Assembly: GCF_900142955.1 (NCBI RefSeq)
Contig: NZ_FRCP01000007.1
Span: forward strand, 216,910 to 280,909
Source of the DNA: Anaerosporobacter mobilis DSM 15930
GTDB lineage: Bacteria > Bacillota > Clostridia > Lachnospirales > Lachnospiraceae
Reading direction: 5' to 3'
Length of the DNA stretch: 64,000 nucleotides
This document shows positions 1 through 9,427 of this stretch, in pieces. The position numbers and the translations under genes are program-made. The number at the start of each line of letters is the position of its first letter. Within the stretch, counting starts at the first letter, position 1. Under the pieces are notes generated by a model. That model was not told where the DNA came from. It saw only the letters and a program-made list of their open reading frames with translations, and made no database searches.

Positions 1-866
1 TCTATTCCCCAGTGCACATATACGATAACCAAATCGTTACTTTGCTTCGCTAACTTAATCTCTTCTATAAGAAGAGTCGGGTCATACGTAGTAAAAACTC
101 CCGGTGAGTATTTTGTTGCATTCCAATCTGTAACGGGTATTACCCTCGATGCACCTAAGATTGCAATGTTTCTCCCTTTTATAGTTATAACAGAAGGGTT
201 TTTCGCTGCCTCTAAATCTTCTCCTGCACCTACTGATCGAATATTATACTCCCGTAAGGTCGTTATAGTATCAAGTAAAGCTTCCGTTCCAAAATCCAAA
301 GTATGATTGTTTGCTAACGAAACGATATCCACACCCATTTCCTTAAGAATAGGACCTCTAGAGGGATCTGCTTTAAATGTATACTGCTTATTTTCCATCT
401 GAACTCCTCTTGTACTAAAAGGGAATTCCAAATTTACCATTGTTATATCGGAAGAATTCATCGTATCTAATAAGTCCGCAGAAAGTATTGATGTTATTCC
501 ATTCCCCGAATCATACTTATTCAGCGGAGAGGTAGAGAACAACACATCACCAGCAATTGCCATATGTACCTCATCAAGTACAGTTGTATTTTCTTCCACT
601 ACATCTTCTTGTGATGGGCGCTCATCATCAACCAACCAATCCTTATTATTAAAACCAGCTACACTGAGGCTCAAACGCTCTTTTGCAAGTGTCTCTGTAC
701 TTTTCATAAGTGTTTGTGTGAATAATAATTCGGATTGATCTGCCTTGTGATTTTGAACTTCGAATGAAATATCCAATCGAATACATACAACTGCAACAAA
801 TATTATTGCAAGTGCAATTACATCAAACAGTAACAGTTTATATAGTCGTCGTTTCTTCACACGCAT
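1..866 (-). CDS. CapA family protein (PGA_cap domain), partial
   Basis: The C-terminal part lies beyond the left edge; about 288 residues are visible. The start at 866 is followed by a basic stretch and one membrane segment (about residues 8-25), so the protein is probably anchored with its domain outside the cell. The visible domain carries the CapA-family signatures: AIAGDVLF near residue 103, NLEFPF, LANNHTLDFG, and YVHWGI at the edge. The family is a calcineurin-like phosphoesterase fold linked to poly-gamma-glutamate capsule synthesis, but many clostridial members have no capsule role, so the substrate is unknown. The ribosome site is a GAGAGG a few bases upstream. No capsule genes are visible beside it. 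Confidence 0.88.
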   Translation of the reverse strand, partial: MRVKKRRLYKLLLFDVIALAIIFVAVVCIRLDISFEVQNHKADQSELLFTQTLMKSTETLAKERLSLSVAGFNNKDWLVDDERPSQEDVVEENTTVLDEVHMAIAGDVLFSTSPLNKYDSGNGITSILSADLLDTMNSSDITMVNLEFPFSTRGVQMENKQYTFKADPSRGPILKEMGVDIVSLANNHTLDFGTEALLDTITTLREYNIRSVGAGEDLEAAKNPSVITIKGRNIAILGASRVIPVTDWNATKYSPGVFTTYDPTLLIEEIKLAKQSNDLVIVYVHWGI

Positions 867-900
867 TCCTCTCTTACACTTTTAAAACTACTTAACAAGC

Positions 901-942
901 CTGATAATGCTCTAGAACTTTGTCCTAGAGCTAACTTATCAG
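901..942 (-). terminator. stem-loop downstream of pepD
   Basis: An interrupted inverted repeat pairs CTGATAA..GCTCTAG with CTAGAGC..TTATCAG just past the pepD stop. The following U-tract is weak, so it may be a terminator or an mRNA-stabilising hairpin. Confidence 0.55.
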
Positions 943-954
943 TGTTAAACCTAT

Positions 955-2412
955 TTATTTAATCGCTTCAAGTACTGCAACTACATAGTCATATAGTCGT
1001 TTTGTTGAACTAATGTTTAATCTCTCTTTTGGTGTATGGATATCCGCCATGTCTGGTCCAATTGAAACAATATCTATTCCTTCCATCTTCTCAGATATAA
1101 TACCACACTCTAACCCTGCATGTATTGCTGTTACAACAGGTTCATGGTTATATTGTTTCTTGAATACATCGATAAGTAATTCACGGAAACCAGATTCTTT
1201 CTTATATTCCCACGCTGGATATTCGCCATCCATCACATAACTTGCTCCAATTGATTTAGCAAGTAACTCCAATTTATCTGACACATAATGCTTGTATGAG
1301 TTAAGTGAACTACGTGCTGAAAAATTGAATTCCATTGTATCATTAACAACTCGTAAAATCCCCATATTAACAGAGCTTTCAACTAATCCCTCAATATCTG
1401 AACTCATTACTAATACACCATATGGTGCTGTTACAAGCATATATATAATCTTATCTGTACAGTCTTTGCTAAATGTCTTAGCAACTTGGTTATCACTTAC
1501 GCTTACTTCTACTTTTGCATTCGGTTCACTTGTAACAAGTTCATTCGTAATATCCTTAGCAATAGCATCGATTGTTGTTATAACATCATTAGCAAGGCTA
1601 GATGGTACAACAATAGTAGCAACAGCTTCACGAGGAATTGCATTATGTTTGTTACCACCATGGATATCCACTAATGCAAATTCTTTTGTTTTTCCTAATT
1701 TCATAAGAATTCTACCTAACATGATATTAGCATTGGTTCTATTCTTATGAATCTCAGCTCCTGAGTGTCCACCTTGTAATCCTGTAACAGCGACTAATAA
1801 AGCTTGTCCTCCATCTGCTACGTTTTCGTATTGCAATGGTAACGTAACAGTACCATTCAAACCACCTGCAGAGCTACAAAGGATTACACCCTCGTCCTCT
1901 GAATCAAGGTTTAACATATATTTTGCTTTCAATGGTGTTGTATCAAGTCCAATTACGCCATCCATACCAGTTTCTTCATCTGTTGTGATGATAACTTCTA
2001 AACGTGGATGTTTTAGAGTATCATCAGAAAGTATAGCTAATGCATATGCAACTGCGATACCATTGTCTGCACCTAAAGTTGTTCCGTTGGCGCGAACATA
2101 ATCACCATCAATAACTAATTCTAGTCCATCTTTATCAAAGTCATGGCTACTCCAAGATTCTTTCTCACAAACCATATCCATATGCCCTTGTAAAATCACT
2201 GCTGGAGCATCTTCATAACCACTTGTAGCTTCTTTTATCATAACTACATTCAAAACTTCATCTTGAATATATTCAATATTATGTTCTTTTGCAAACGATA
2301 CCAAGTAATCACTAATTGCTTGCATATTACCTGATCCTCTTGGTATGGCACTAATTTCTTCAAAGTATTTAAATATATTCTTATAATCAATTTCAGTTAA
2401 AACGTTACTCAT
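955..2412 (-). CDS. pepD: aminoacyl-histidine dipeptidase (M20 family)
   Basis: Cytosolic zinc di/tripeptidase of the M20/PepD family, cleaving dipeptides such as carnosine-type Xaa-His. The start at 2412 is chosen over an upstream in-frame codon because AGAGG lies 7 bases before it and the product then has 485 residues, the usual PepD length. Metal-site motifs are present in order: GHMDM (His77, Asp79), GADNG (Asp116) and DEETG (Glu146-Glu147), followed by an inserted dimerisation domain and a late HAGLECG motif. It is a single gene, with a hairpin after its stop and a terminator of the neighbouring gene before it. Confidence 0.93.
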   Translation of the reverse strand: MSNVLTEIDYKNIFKYFEEISAIPRGSGNMQAISDYLVSFAKEHNIEYIQDEVLNVVMIKEATSGYEDAPAVILQGHMDMVCEKESWSSHDFDKDGLELVIDGDYVRANGTTLGADNGIAVAYALAILSDDTLKHPRLEVIITTDEETGMDGVIGLDTTPLKAKYMLNLDSEDEGVILCSSAGGLNGTVTLPLQYENVADGGQALLVAVTGLQGGHSGAEIHKNRTNANIMLGRILMKLGKTKEFALVDIHGGNKHNAIPREAVATIVVPSSLANDVITTIDAIAKDITNELVTSEPNAKVEVSVSDNQVAKTFSKDCTDKIIYMLVTAPYGVLVMSSDIEGLVESSVNMGILRVVNDTMEFNFSARSSLNSYKHYVSDKLELLAKSIGASYVMDGEYPAWEYKKESGFRELLIDVFKKQYNHEPVVTAIHAGLECGIISEKMEGIDIVSIGPDMADIHTPKERLNISSTKRLYDYVVAVLEAIK

Positions 2413-2660
2413 TTTATTACCTCTCAATCTTTTGCTTATTCGTATTTGCACCATGCATATTACAATCTAACATCTGATACTGCTAACATAATAGAATGAA
2501 ATTAAGCAATGCATAGGTCTTTCAAAGATATTACTAACTCTTTCACTCTTAGTATATCTATTTATTATTATATTATTATCATTTTGAAAATTCAAGAAGA
2601 TTCGCTGAAACTAGCTCGACGACGCCAATTAAAACTCCCATTTAATACTGGTGACCTTGC

Positions 2661-2709
2661 AAAAAAGGAACCGTCAGACAACTTAATCGCAGTTAATCTA
2701 ACAGTTCCT
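2661..2709 (-). terminator. rho-independent terminator of the UPF0210 gene
   Basis: On the minus strand a GGAACnGT / ACnGTTCC stem is followed by six T residues. It lies directly after the stop of the gene ending at 2753. The rest of the 2413-2752 gap holds no convincing gene. Confidence 0.75.
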
Positions 2710-2752
2710 CTCATATATAAACGTTTATTATATATACTGTATGGATTTCAAA

Positions 2753-4117
2753 CTAATTTTTAAAACTATGAATTGGTGCAGGAATTCTTCCTCCACGATT
2801 AACAAAATTATCACAACTTGCTTGATTAACCGGCATAATTGGAGCATAACCAAGTAATCCGCCGAATTCAGCACTATCACCAACTTTTTTACCAATTACA
2901 GGAATCAAACGAACTGCTGTTGTTTTTTGATTAATCATACCAATTGCCATCTCATCTGCGATGATACCAGAGATTGTTGTTGCTTTCGTATCCCCAGGAA
3001 TTGCAATCATATCAAGACCTACTGAACATACGCAAGTCATTGCTTCTAACTTCTCTAATGTTAACATACCCGCTTCCACTGCATTAATCATACCTTGATC
3101 TTCACTAACAGGAATAAATGCACCACTAAGGCCACCTACATAAGAAGATGCCATTACACCGCCCTTTTTAACCTGATCGTTCAATAATGCAAGCGCAGCT
3201 GTTGTACCTGGAGCACCTGCGTATTCAAGTCCGATTTCTTCAAAGATTTCAGCTACACTATCACCAATTGCTGGAGTTGGCGCTAACGATAAATCAACAA
3301 TACCAAATGGAATATCCATTCTCTTAGAAGCCTCCATAGCAACTAATTGTCCTACTCTTGTAATCTTGAATGCAGTCTTTTTGATAGTTTCACATAATGT
3401 ACCAAAGTCAGCACCACGTACACTCTCAAGTGCTTTTTTAACAACACCAGGTCCACTAACTCCAACATTAATAATCGCATCAGCTTCTGTTACACCATGG
3501 TAAGCACCAGCCATAAAAGGATTATCATCTGGAGCATTACAAAATACTACTAATTTGGCACATCCTAACGAGTCTCTTTCTTTTGTTAACTCAGCTGCCT
3601 CTAAGATGATTTCTCCCATTAACTTAACAGCATCCATGTTAATACCTGTTTTTGTGGAACCTACATTAATCGAGCTGCAGACTCTTTCTGTAACAGATAA
3701 TGCTTTTGGAATGGAACGAATTAATAATTCATCACTCTTTGTCATTCCTTTAGAAACCAAAGCAGAATAGCCACCAATGAAGTTAACCCCTACTTTCACA
3801 GCTGCTTCATCAAGTGTTTTCGCTATAGTAACATAATCCTCTGATGTTTTACATGCTGCTCCGCCAATTAAAGCGATTGGTGTTATAGAGATTCTCTTAT
3901 TAACAATAGGAATACCGAACTCTCTCTCAATATCTTGTCCTGTTGATACAAGATCTTTCGCTACTGTAGTAATTTTATCATAGATGTTCTTGTTTAACTT
4001 CTCTAAATTACTATCAATACAATCAAGCAAACTTATACCTAACGTAATTGTTCTTACATCAAGGTTTTCTTGCTCAATCATCTTATTCGTTTCAATTACT
4101 TCATTAATGTTTATCAT
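2753..4117 (-). CDS. PFL family protein (UPF0210 / DUF711)
   Basis: A 454-residue protein of the UPF0210 (DUF711) family, which resembles pyruvate formate-lyase-type folds but has no settled reaction. Family features include the start MININEVIET, a glycine-rich stretch VGVSGPGVVK in the middle, and a C-terminal GGRIPAP motif. The ATG at 4117 is preferred over a TTG three codons upstream because AAGGG lies 9 bases before it. It follows the ACT-domain gene by 36 bases, the usual pairing in Firmicutes, and suggests that the ACT protein senses a small ligand for it. The function remains inferred. Confidence 0.9.
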   Translation of the reverse strand: MININEVIETNKMIEQENLDVRTITLGISLLDCIDSNLEKLNKNIYDKITTVAKDLVSTGQDIEREFGIPIVNKRISITPIALIGGAACKTSEDYVTIAKTLDEAAVKVGVNFIGGYSALVSKGMTKSDELLIRSIPKALSVTERVCSSINVGSTKTGINMDAVKLMGEIILEAAELTKERDSLGCAKLVVFCNAPDDNPFMAGAYHGVTEADAIINVGVSGPGVVKKALESVRGADFGTLCETIKKTAFKITRVGQLVAMEASKRMDIPFGIVDLSLAPTPAIGDSVAEIFEEIGLEYAGAPGTTAALALLNDQVKKGGVMASSYVGGLSGAFIPVSEDQGMINAVEAGMLTLEKLEAMTCVCSVGLDMIAIPGDTKATTISGIIADEMAIGMINQKTTAVRLIPVIGKKVGDSAEFGGLLGYAPIMPVNQASCDNFVNRGGRIPAPIHSFKN

Positions 4118-4153
4118 ACGATTCAACCCTTTCTCGTCGCTACTTTATGACTC

Positions 4154-4426
4154 TTATAATCTGTGCATCATATTGAAGATATCTTCATGTTGTACTTTAA
4201 CGATTACTCCGATTTCCTCGCCGATTTGTTCCATCTCAACTGCAACTTCATCGAATTTCTTTGGTGCTTCATTCATGTCAACAATCATCATCATATTAAA
4301 GTAGCCTTGAACTATTGTTTGTGAAATATCTAAGATATTGATTTTATTGTTTGCAAGATACGCACATACTTTCGCAATAATTCCTACGCTATCTTTTCCC
4401 ACTACTGTAATAATTGTTTTTTTCAT
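4154..4426 (-). CDS. ACT domain-containing protein (UPF0237)
   Basis: A 90-residue protein that is a single ACT domain. It starts with TIITVVGKDSVGIIAKVC, the strand-turn-helix typical of amino-acid-binding ACT modules of the UPF0237 family. There is no catalytic domain, so it is probably a small regulatory or ligand-sensing partner. It is first in a two-gene operon with the UPF0210 gene, an arrangement widely conserved in Firmicutes. A GGAG site lies 8-11 bases upstream. A 15-bp palindrome sits just upstream of the gene and may control the pair. Confidence 0.9.
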   Translation of the reverse strand: MKKTIITVVGKDSVGIIAKVCAYLANNKINILDISQTIVQGYFNMMMIVDMNEAPKKFDEVAVEMEQIGEEIGVIVKVQHEDIFNMMHRL

Positions 4427-4460
4427 CTTGAATCTCCTCCAGTTTATATAATATTATCAA

Positions 4461-4475
4461 AACAGGTAACCTGTT
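4461..4475. promoter_or_regulatory. 15-bp palindrome upstream of the ACT/UPF0210 operon
   Basis: A perfect 7-1-7 palindrome (AACAGGT-A-ACCTGTT) lies about 35 bases upstream of the ACT gene start, next to a TATATAA-like -10 region. The position suits an operator. It also lies past the stop of the yycJ gene and could form a short hairpin. Confidence 0.45.
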
Positions 4476-4508
4476 CAGTTACTGTACCATTATTTATACA
4501 CTTAAGTT

Positions 4509-5303
4509 TTATACAGATACGAATTCGGATGGAACTTCTCGATTTGCAACTTGAATCGATACAGCTTTTGATAACTCATTACCATCTGCCTCTACTTCAA
4601 ACTTCACCGTTTCATACGCAAGATCTGGAAAATTGTTTTCTTTACTTAGATGTCCTAAGAATACATATTTCATCTTCTCATGTAATAATGTACGAATCAA
4701 CTTCCCTGAATTTTCATTCGATAAATGACCTTTATCACCCAATATACGACGTTTTAAGTAATAAGGATAAGCCCCTACTTGCAACATATTCTCATCATGA
4801 TTTGCTTCTAGCAATAAGATTTCAGAATCCGCTAACTTCGATACAATATAATCATCGTATTTACCTAAGTCCGTTGCTACCCCTACTTTGTGACCTTCTG
4901 CTTCGAAAGTATAACAAACCGGATTGCTTGCATCATGAGACATCGCAAAAGGATTCACCTGAATATCATTAATCATAAAAGATTCATCTGGCTGTATATA
5001 TCGAAAACACTCTTCAGGAATACGTCCAACATTCTTTGTCTTGAGCATTGCTGCTATCGTCTCCACCGTACCATAAATCGGCATATGATATTTCCTTGCC
5101 ATAACGCCAACCCCACATACATGATCAGAATGTTCATGTGTAATGAGAATACCATCTAATTTTTCAGGATTAATATCAACACTGTGTAGTCCTTCTTCAA
5201 TCCTTTTCTTACTAATTCCTGCATCTACTAATATATTTGTATTCGTGTTACCAACATATATGCAATTACCACTACTACCACTTGCTATACTACATAAATT
5301 CAT
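4509..5303 (-). CDS. yycJ: MBL-fold metallo-hydrolase YycJ/WalJ-like
   Basis: A 264-residue metallo-beta-lactamase-fold hydrolase. The metal-binding signature HEHSDH is near residue 60, and later ligands appear in AMSHD and LGHLSKEN. The N-terminus MNLCSIASGSSGNC is typical of the YycJ/WalJ family, often linked to the WalRK cell-wall regulon and to DNA-end processing. The start at 5303 is chosen because family members begin exactly here; an upstream in-frame codon adds nine unrelated residues. The gene stands apart from walRK here, so a regulon link cannot be shown from this window. Confidence 0.88.
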   Translation of the reverse strand: MNLCSIASGSSGNCIYVGNTNTNILVDAGISKKRIEEGLHSVDINPEKLDGILITHEHSDHVCGVGVMARKYHMPIYGTVETIAAMLKTKNVGRIPEECFRYIQPDESFMINDIQVNPFAMSHDASNPVCYTFEAEGHKVGVATDLGKYDDYIVSKLADSEILLLEANHDENMLQVGAYPYYLKRRILGDKGHLSNENSGKLIRTLLHEKMKYVFLGHLSKENNFPDLAYETVKFEVEADGNELSKAVSIQVANREVPSEFVSV

Positions 5304-5488
5304 GTTTACCTGACTTTCTATTGATACCATTCATTATCAAAATACTATTTACATTTCAACAAATCTATGACATTATAACACACCTTATCACATTAATCTA
5401 CTAAATTTTATAAATCAGAACTTGTTTAGCCAAGTGAACAGGCTGAAATTTACCACATTCTCGTGCCTAACTCTCTCGAAATATAACA

Positions 5489-5531
5489 TAAAAAGAGTTG
5501 TCGCCTACTGCAAATAGTATGCAACAACTCT
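5489..5531 (-). terminator. terminator of the diguanylate cyclase gene
   Basis: A perfect AGAGTTGT / ACAACTCT stem followed by a T-run on the minus strand, 10 bases after the stop at 5541. Confidence 0.85.
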
Positions 5532-5540
5532 AGCTCTAAA

Positions 5541-7238
5541 TTATTTGAGTAGGACAGCTTCTCGAATAGAATCACTATCAATTGTAATCCTACCTCTACC
5601 ATTTTGTTTTGAATAATACATAGCCCAGTCTGCACGGTTTAATAATTCACTTGGATTTTTACAGGTTTCAGGATAAGAAGTAATACCAATACTTGTATTA
5701 ATATGAATGGATTCACCATTATGAATCAACTCGGTATCTCTTATCTTCTTATGCAATTCTTCCACTAAGGTAAGTGAACTTTCTAAGCCTCGATTAGGAA
5801 ATACTAGAACGAACTCCTCGCCGCCATAACGTCCAACCATAGCATTCGAAGACTCTGCAACTTCTTTTGCTAAAGAAGCAATTGTCTTAATAACGACATC
5901 TCCAAACAGATGCCCATAGCTATCGTTTACTTTCTTGAACTTATCAATATCGAATAATGCAACTGTTAAGGATGTCTTATTCAAAATTGCTGCATTTAGA
6001 TATTCATTGAAACGTTGGGTTAGATGTCCACGATTATACACTCCCGTTAAACCATCATGCTTAGCCATTCTCTCCATCTTCGCATATAAATTAGCGTTAT
6101 CAATAGCAACCAAAAATTGAGCTACTATACCTTCAAAAAATCCTACATTTGATATAAAATAATCTTTTTTTGCGTGTGTAACAATCAGTATTCCAATTTG
6201 AACTTCTTGTTTAATCAATGGCACCATTAATACGGACCCCGTCACGCTTTTCGAGGGTAGCGGATACTTGTGTATATTCGCATCATTATCTACAAAAACT
6301 TTTGAATCCGCTAAATAATTATTGAAATACCCCTTCTCTATTAACTCACCAAATTCTTTATCTTCGTTCATACCATACTTCGTGCGCGCTTTATAATTAA
6401 TTTTGTTCTCTTCTGTCGGATTCAAAACTAATATACAGGTGTCAAGCCCCATACCTTCAAGGACGGATTCTGTAATTAGCGTCATTAAATTATCAATATC
6501 AAGCGAGGAAGAGATATACTTAACAATCTCATTCTGAATCATCATCTCATTGTTTACACTATTTATCTCTTTGTAGGCCTGCTCTAGCTTTACTTTTTGC
6601 ATTCCCAAAAGCTCATTTGATTTTTTAACTTTTTCTTGGTTTAATCTTAAATCTTCGTTTGTTTGATTAATATCTTCAATCAGTCTCGATTGGGCAAATA
6701 CTTGAAAATTATATTCGTTCACCACTTTCGCATAAAGAGTAATTACAAACGTACAAAAAACCACTAATAGTATAAAAATACAGGAAATGGGAAATAATCG
6801 TTCTTTCACCTCTCTCGATATAACAGCATCAATAATTAATAACGTAACCAGCGGAATCGATCCAGTTAGTACCGCTATCGTTCGATAATAAATATCCTCA
6901 AAATCAAATGCCATTACATACTCACTAAAAAATAACACAAGACATAACACAGATAACCCAAGATTATATGGAGCAGTAGCAACAATTGTATACCCTGCCG
7001 CAACTGTAACCTCAACAAACCGCAACATATATACGACATTTCTACTATTCATATAATTTTTAATTGAAAGTAATAAATCCATTGTAAATACAGGAATAAT
7101 AATCACAAATGGCCATACATAGTCAGTCGAATTCGTTTGGGCAAAACGTTCCATTAAATACAAAAGAAAGAAAGCAAGCAAATACCTATGTAATTGTGAA
7201 AACTTCTTCTGTGTTAATATCTTCTTATTTAATACCAC
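5541..7238 (-). CDS. membrane-anchored diguanylate cyclase (GAF-GGDEF)
   Basis: A 565-residue protein that should make cyclic di-GMP from two GTP. The first ~175 residues hold about six hydrophobic segments, followed by a coiled-coil linker (about 180-235), a GAF-like domain (about 245-390) and a GGDEF domain (about 400-555). The active-site loop is GRYGGEEF, with GGEEF at 472-476. The RxxD product-inhibition site normally five residues upstream is replaced by ESSN, so feedback inhibition through that site is unlikely. The gene starts 3 bases after the stop of the FtsA-like gene, so the two are probably co-translated. What the membrane part senses is unknown. Confidence 0.92.
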   Translation of the reverse strand: MVLNKKILTQKKFSQLHRYLLAFFLLYLMERFAQTNSTDYVWPFVIIIPVFTMDLLLSIKNYMNSRNVVYMLRFVEVTVAAGYTIVATAPYNLGLSVLCLVLFFSEYVMAFDFEDIYYRTIAVLTGSIPLVTLLIIDAVISREVKERLFPISCIFILLVVFCTFVITLYAKVVNEYNFQVFAQSRLIEDINQTNEDLRLNQEKVKKSNELLGMQKVKLEQAYKEINSVNNEMMIQNEIVKYISSSLDIDNLMTLITESVLEGMGLDTCILVLNPTEENKINYKARTKYGMNEDKEFGELIEKGYFNNYLADSKVFVDNDANIHKYPLPSKSVTGSVLMVPLIKQEVQIGILIVTHAKKDYFISNVGFFEGIVAQFLVAIDNANLYAKMERMAKHDGLTGVYNRGHLTQRFNEYLNAAILNKTSLTVALFDIDKFKKVNDSYGHLFGDVVIKTIASLAKEVAESSNAMVGRYGGEEFVLVFPNRGLESSLTLVEELHKKIRDTELIHNGESIHINTSIGITSYPETCKNPSELLNRADWAMYYSKQNGRGRITIDSDSIREAVLLK

Positions 7239-7241
7239 GAC

Positions 7242-9350
7242 TTATTCCTCCCAATATATATCAATTACATCCTCATTCTCAATTGAACTTGAGAATTCCG
7301 CTGATTGTTGGTTTACCTTAAGAACTAACGATGTTCCTCTTGCTACCGTCATATCGAACTCATAATAGTCAAGTATGTCAACAAAAATATATTTGTCTTT
7401 TCCTTTTAGCGTTATTCTTTGTCCATTCACCAGTATATGGATCTCTTTGTTGGTTGTTTGGGTTGTGTTTGTATGATAACTAGTCTCTACTGCACCCATT
7501 GTTGTATTCTCACGATTAAATGATGTTTGTTCTACATTATCTTCAATCAAAGCAGTGTCTAGCGATTCTACATTGAGATCACGAAAACTCATCTCATTAA
7601 TATTTCCATAGGCAATCGAAAAGTTCTCATAGACTTTATCATCAACGCTCGCATAGACGTTATTCACCTTAATATCTTCTTGATATGGTAAATCCATAAA
7701 CTCTAATATTTGTCCTAAAGTATAGTAATTAAGAATCTCGATGCAATCCCCATGACAAATCGAATAATATTCTGACTTAAGATTTTGGTTAGCTACTACA
7801 AACTTCGGACATATAATTTTTTTATTATTAAACTGGAACTCTATAGTGCTTTGATATTCAGGTAATTGGCTAATAAAAATCTCAGCATCCTTTCCTGTTG
7901 TTGATTCTAATATCTCTATCTTATCATTCTGAACAATAGGAGTATTAATACCAGTTTCTTTACCATTAAGCTTAACAACAGCTGCCTCACCTAATTCACC
8001 ACGAGTCATCCTCGTCTGACCATTTACTGTATATTGAATTGCCTTGCCCCTCCTTGGGAATAATTTCTCATTAGGAAAGCCAAACTGAATTGCTGCATCA
8101 ACAATAGTAAGCTTGTTATTATCATATAATTTTATACGTTCTCCATTCACATTAACGAAGATAAAATTATTCTTCTGTTCATAATAATTAAGACAGATAC
8201 CAATTGGAGTAACTAACAGCGGGTCCTTCTTAATCTTCTCTGGCAAGAAATGCACTTCTCTTAATACTTCTTCGCCTCTAAGTGCAACTCGCTCTTTTGA
8301 TAGTTCTAAATTATGTGCTAGGGTTTCTACAAACCCAGGAATCTTTCCGCCACCGCCTACCACGAATACAGCACTAACTGTTTTTCCACCGTTTAGCTCT
8401 ATAATCTTGTCTGCTATATTCTTCGTTATAAATGAAACGGTATCTTGTAACGCTTCTTTCACTTCTTCTATGGAAGTCTTATGAGATATTCCCATAATAT
8501 CCTTATAGGTTACTGTCTTTTTCTTTAAACAAGCCAGTTTTATCTTCTCTGCTACTGAGAATTCTACCAAAAATTTTTGCATTATCGCTTCTGTAAGTTC
8601 ATCACCTGCATATGGTATCATACCATATGCAATAATACTTCCATCTCTTGTAATTGATATATCTGATGTACCTGCACCAACATCAACTAACGCAATATTA
8701 AGCATTCTGAATTTCTCGGGTATTGCTATATTAATTGCTGCAATAGGCTCTAATGTCAAATTCGCTACTTGTAATCCTGCTTTCTCTACAGCACTATATA
8801 AACCATCAATAACTTCTTCTGGTAAAAATGTTGCTAATAGCTCAACACTAATCTTATTCGCTTTATGATCATCTAATTTCAGTATAGGATAATCATTCAG
8901 ATAATAATGTACAGGTGTATATGCTACACAATAAAAATCGATATTCTCTTTCTGCATCTCTTCACGAATATTGTCATAAGCTTTCTCTACAGCCAATAAG
9001 TCTAACGAGTGGATGTGTACATCTGTTACATATGTTTCCGTCTGAAATTCATAATCTGCTCTTACAGTAATCGTCTTAAGTACACGACCTGCTGCCGCAA
9101 TACATACATCAGTTAACGTCACATCAAGCTCTTTTTCTAACTCTTTTTTAATGAAAGCAATTGACTCTGATACCTTTCCAATGTCATGAATCTGACCATC
9201 TAACATTGCTCTAGTATCATGTTCTTTCACACATATAGCAGCTACTGTGAAGTTGTGATCATTCTCTCGATAGCCTACTGTACCTACAATGCTTCTTGTA
9301 CCGATATCTAATCCGAATACCATATGTTTTGGATATCTTGTCTGTTCCAT
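7242..9350 (-). CDS. FtsA-like actin-fold ATPase with extended C-terminus
   Basis: A 702-residue ASKHA/actin-fold protein. Phosphate-binding motifs are GLDIGTRSI (about 13-21) and VDVGAGTSD (about 227); the adenosine motif is VVGGGGKIPG (about 338). An SHS2-like insertion follows the first motif, as in FtsA and PilM. Classical FtsA is about 410-420 residues; the ~300 extra residues here contain two similar beta-rich segments (about 393-500 and 634-702), each with a VNGxRI element. No FtsA-type amphipathic C-terminal helix is evident. It may be a divergent division or envelope protein rather than the canonical FtsA. Its downstream partner is a diguanylate cyclase. Confidence 0.85.
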   Translation of the reverse strand: MEQTRYPKHMVFGLDIGTRSIVGTVGYRENDHNFTVAAICVKEHDTRAMLDGQIHDIGKVSESIAFIKKELEKELDVTLTDVCIAAAGRVLKTITVRADYEFQTETYVTDVHIHSLDLLAVEKAYDNIREEMQKENIDFYCVAYTPVHYYLNDYPILKLDDHKANKISVELLATFLPEEVIDGLYSAVEKAGLQVANLTLEPIAAINIAIPEKFRMLNIALVDVGAGTSDISITRDGSIIAYGMIPYAGDELTEAIMQKFLVEFSVAEKIKLACLKKKTVTYKDIMGISHKTSIEEVKEALQDTVSFITKNIADKIIELNGGKTVSAVFVVGGGGKIPGFVETLAHNLELSKERVALRGEEVLREVHFLPEKIKKDPLLVTPIGICLNYYEQKNNFIFVNVNGERIKLYDNNKLTIVDAAIQFGFPNEKLFPRRGKAIQYTVNGQTRMTRGELGEAAVVKLNGKETGINTPIVQNDKIEILESTTGKDAEIFISQLPEYQSTIEFQFNNKKIICPKFVVANQNLKSEYYSICHGDCIEILNYYTLGQILEFMDLPYQEDIKVNNVYASVDDKVYENFSIAYGNINEMSFRDLNVESLDTALIEDNVEQTSFNRENTTMGAVETSYHTNTTQTTNKEIHILVNGQRITLKGKDKYIFVDILDYYEFDMTVARGTSLVLKVNQQSAEFSSSIENEDVIDIYWEE

Positions 9351-9427
9351 TGAATGTTGCCCCCAGAATCGTGCTTTTTAGTATCTTTTATATTTATATT
9401 ATACTAATTATAGCATATTTATCTATG

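Noticed and set aside
2509..2763. Plus-strand 84-residue reading frame
   Set aside because: It is low-complexity, has no ribosome site, and overlaps the terminator of the UPF0210 gene.
4069..4304. Plus-strand frame opposite the ACT and UPF0210 genes
   Set aside because: It is antisense to two conserved genes and has no translation signal.
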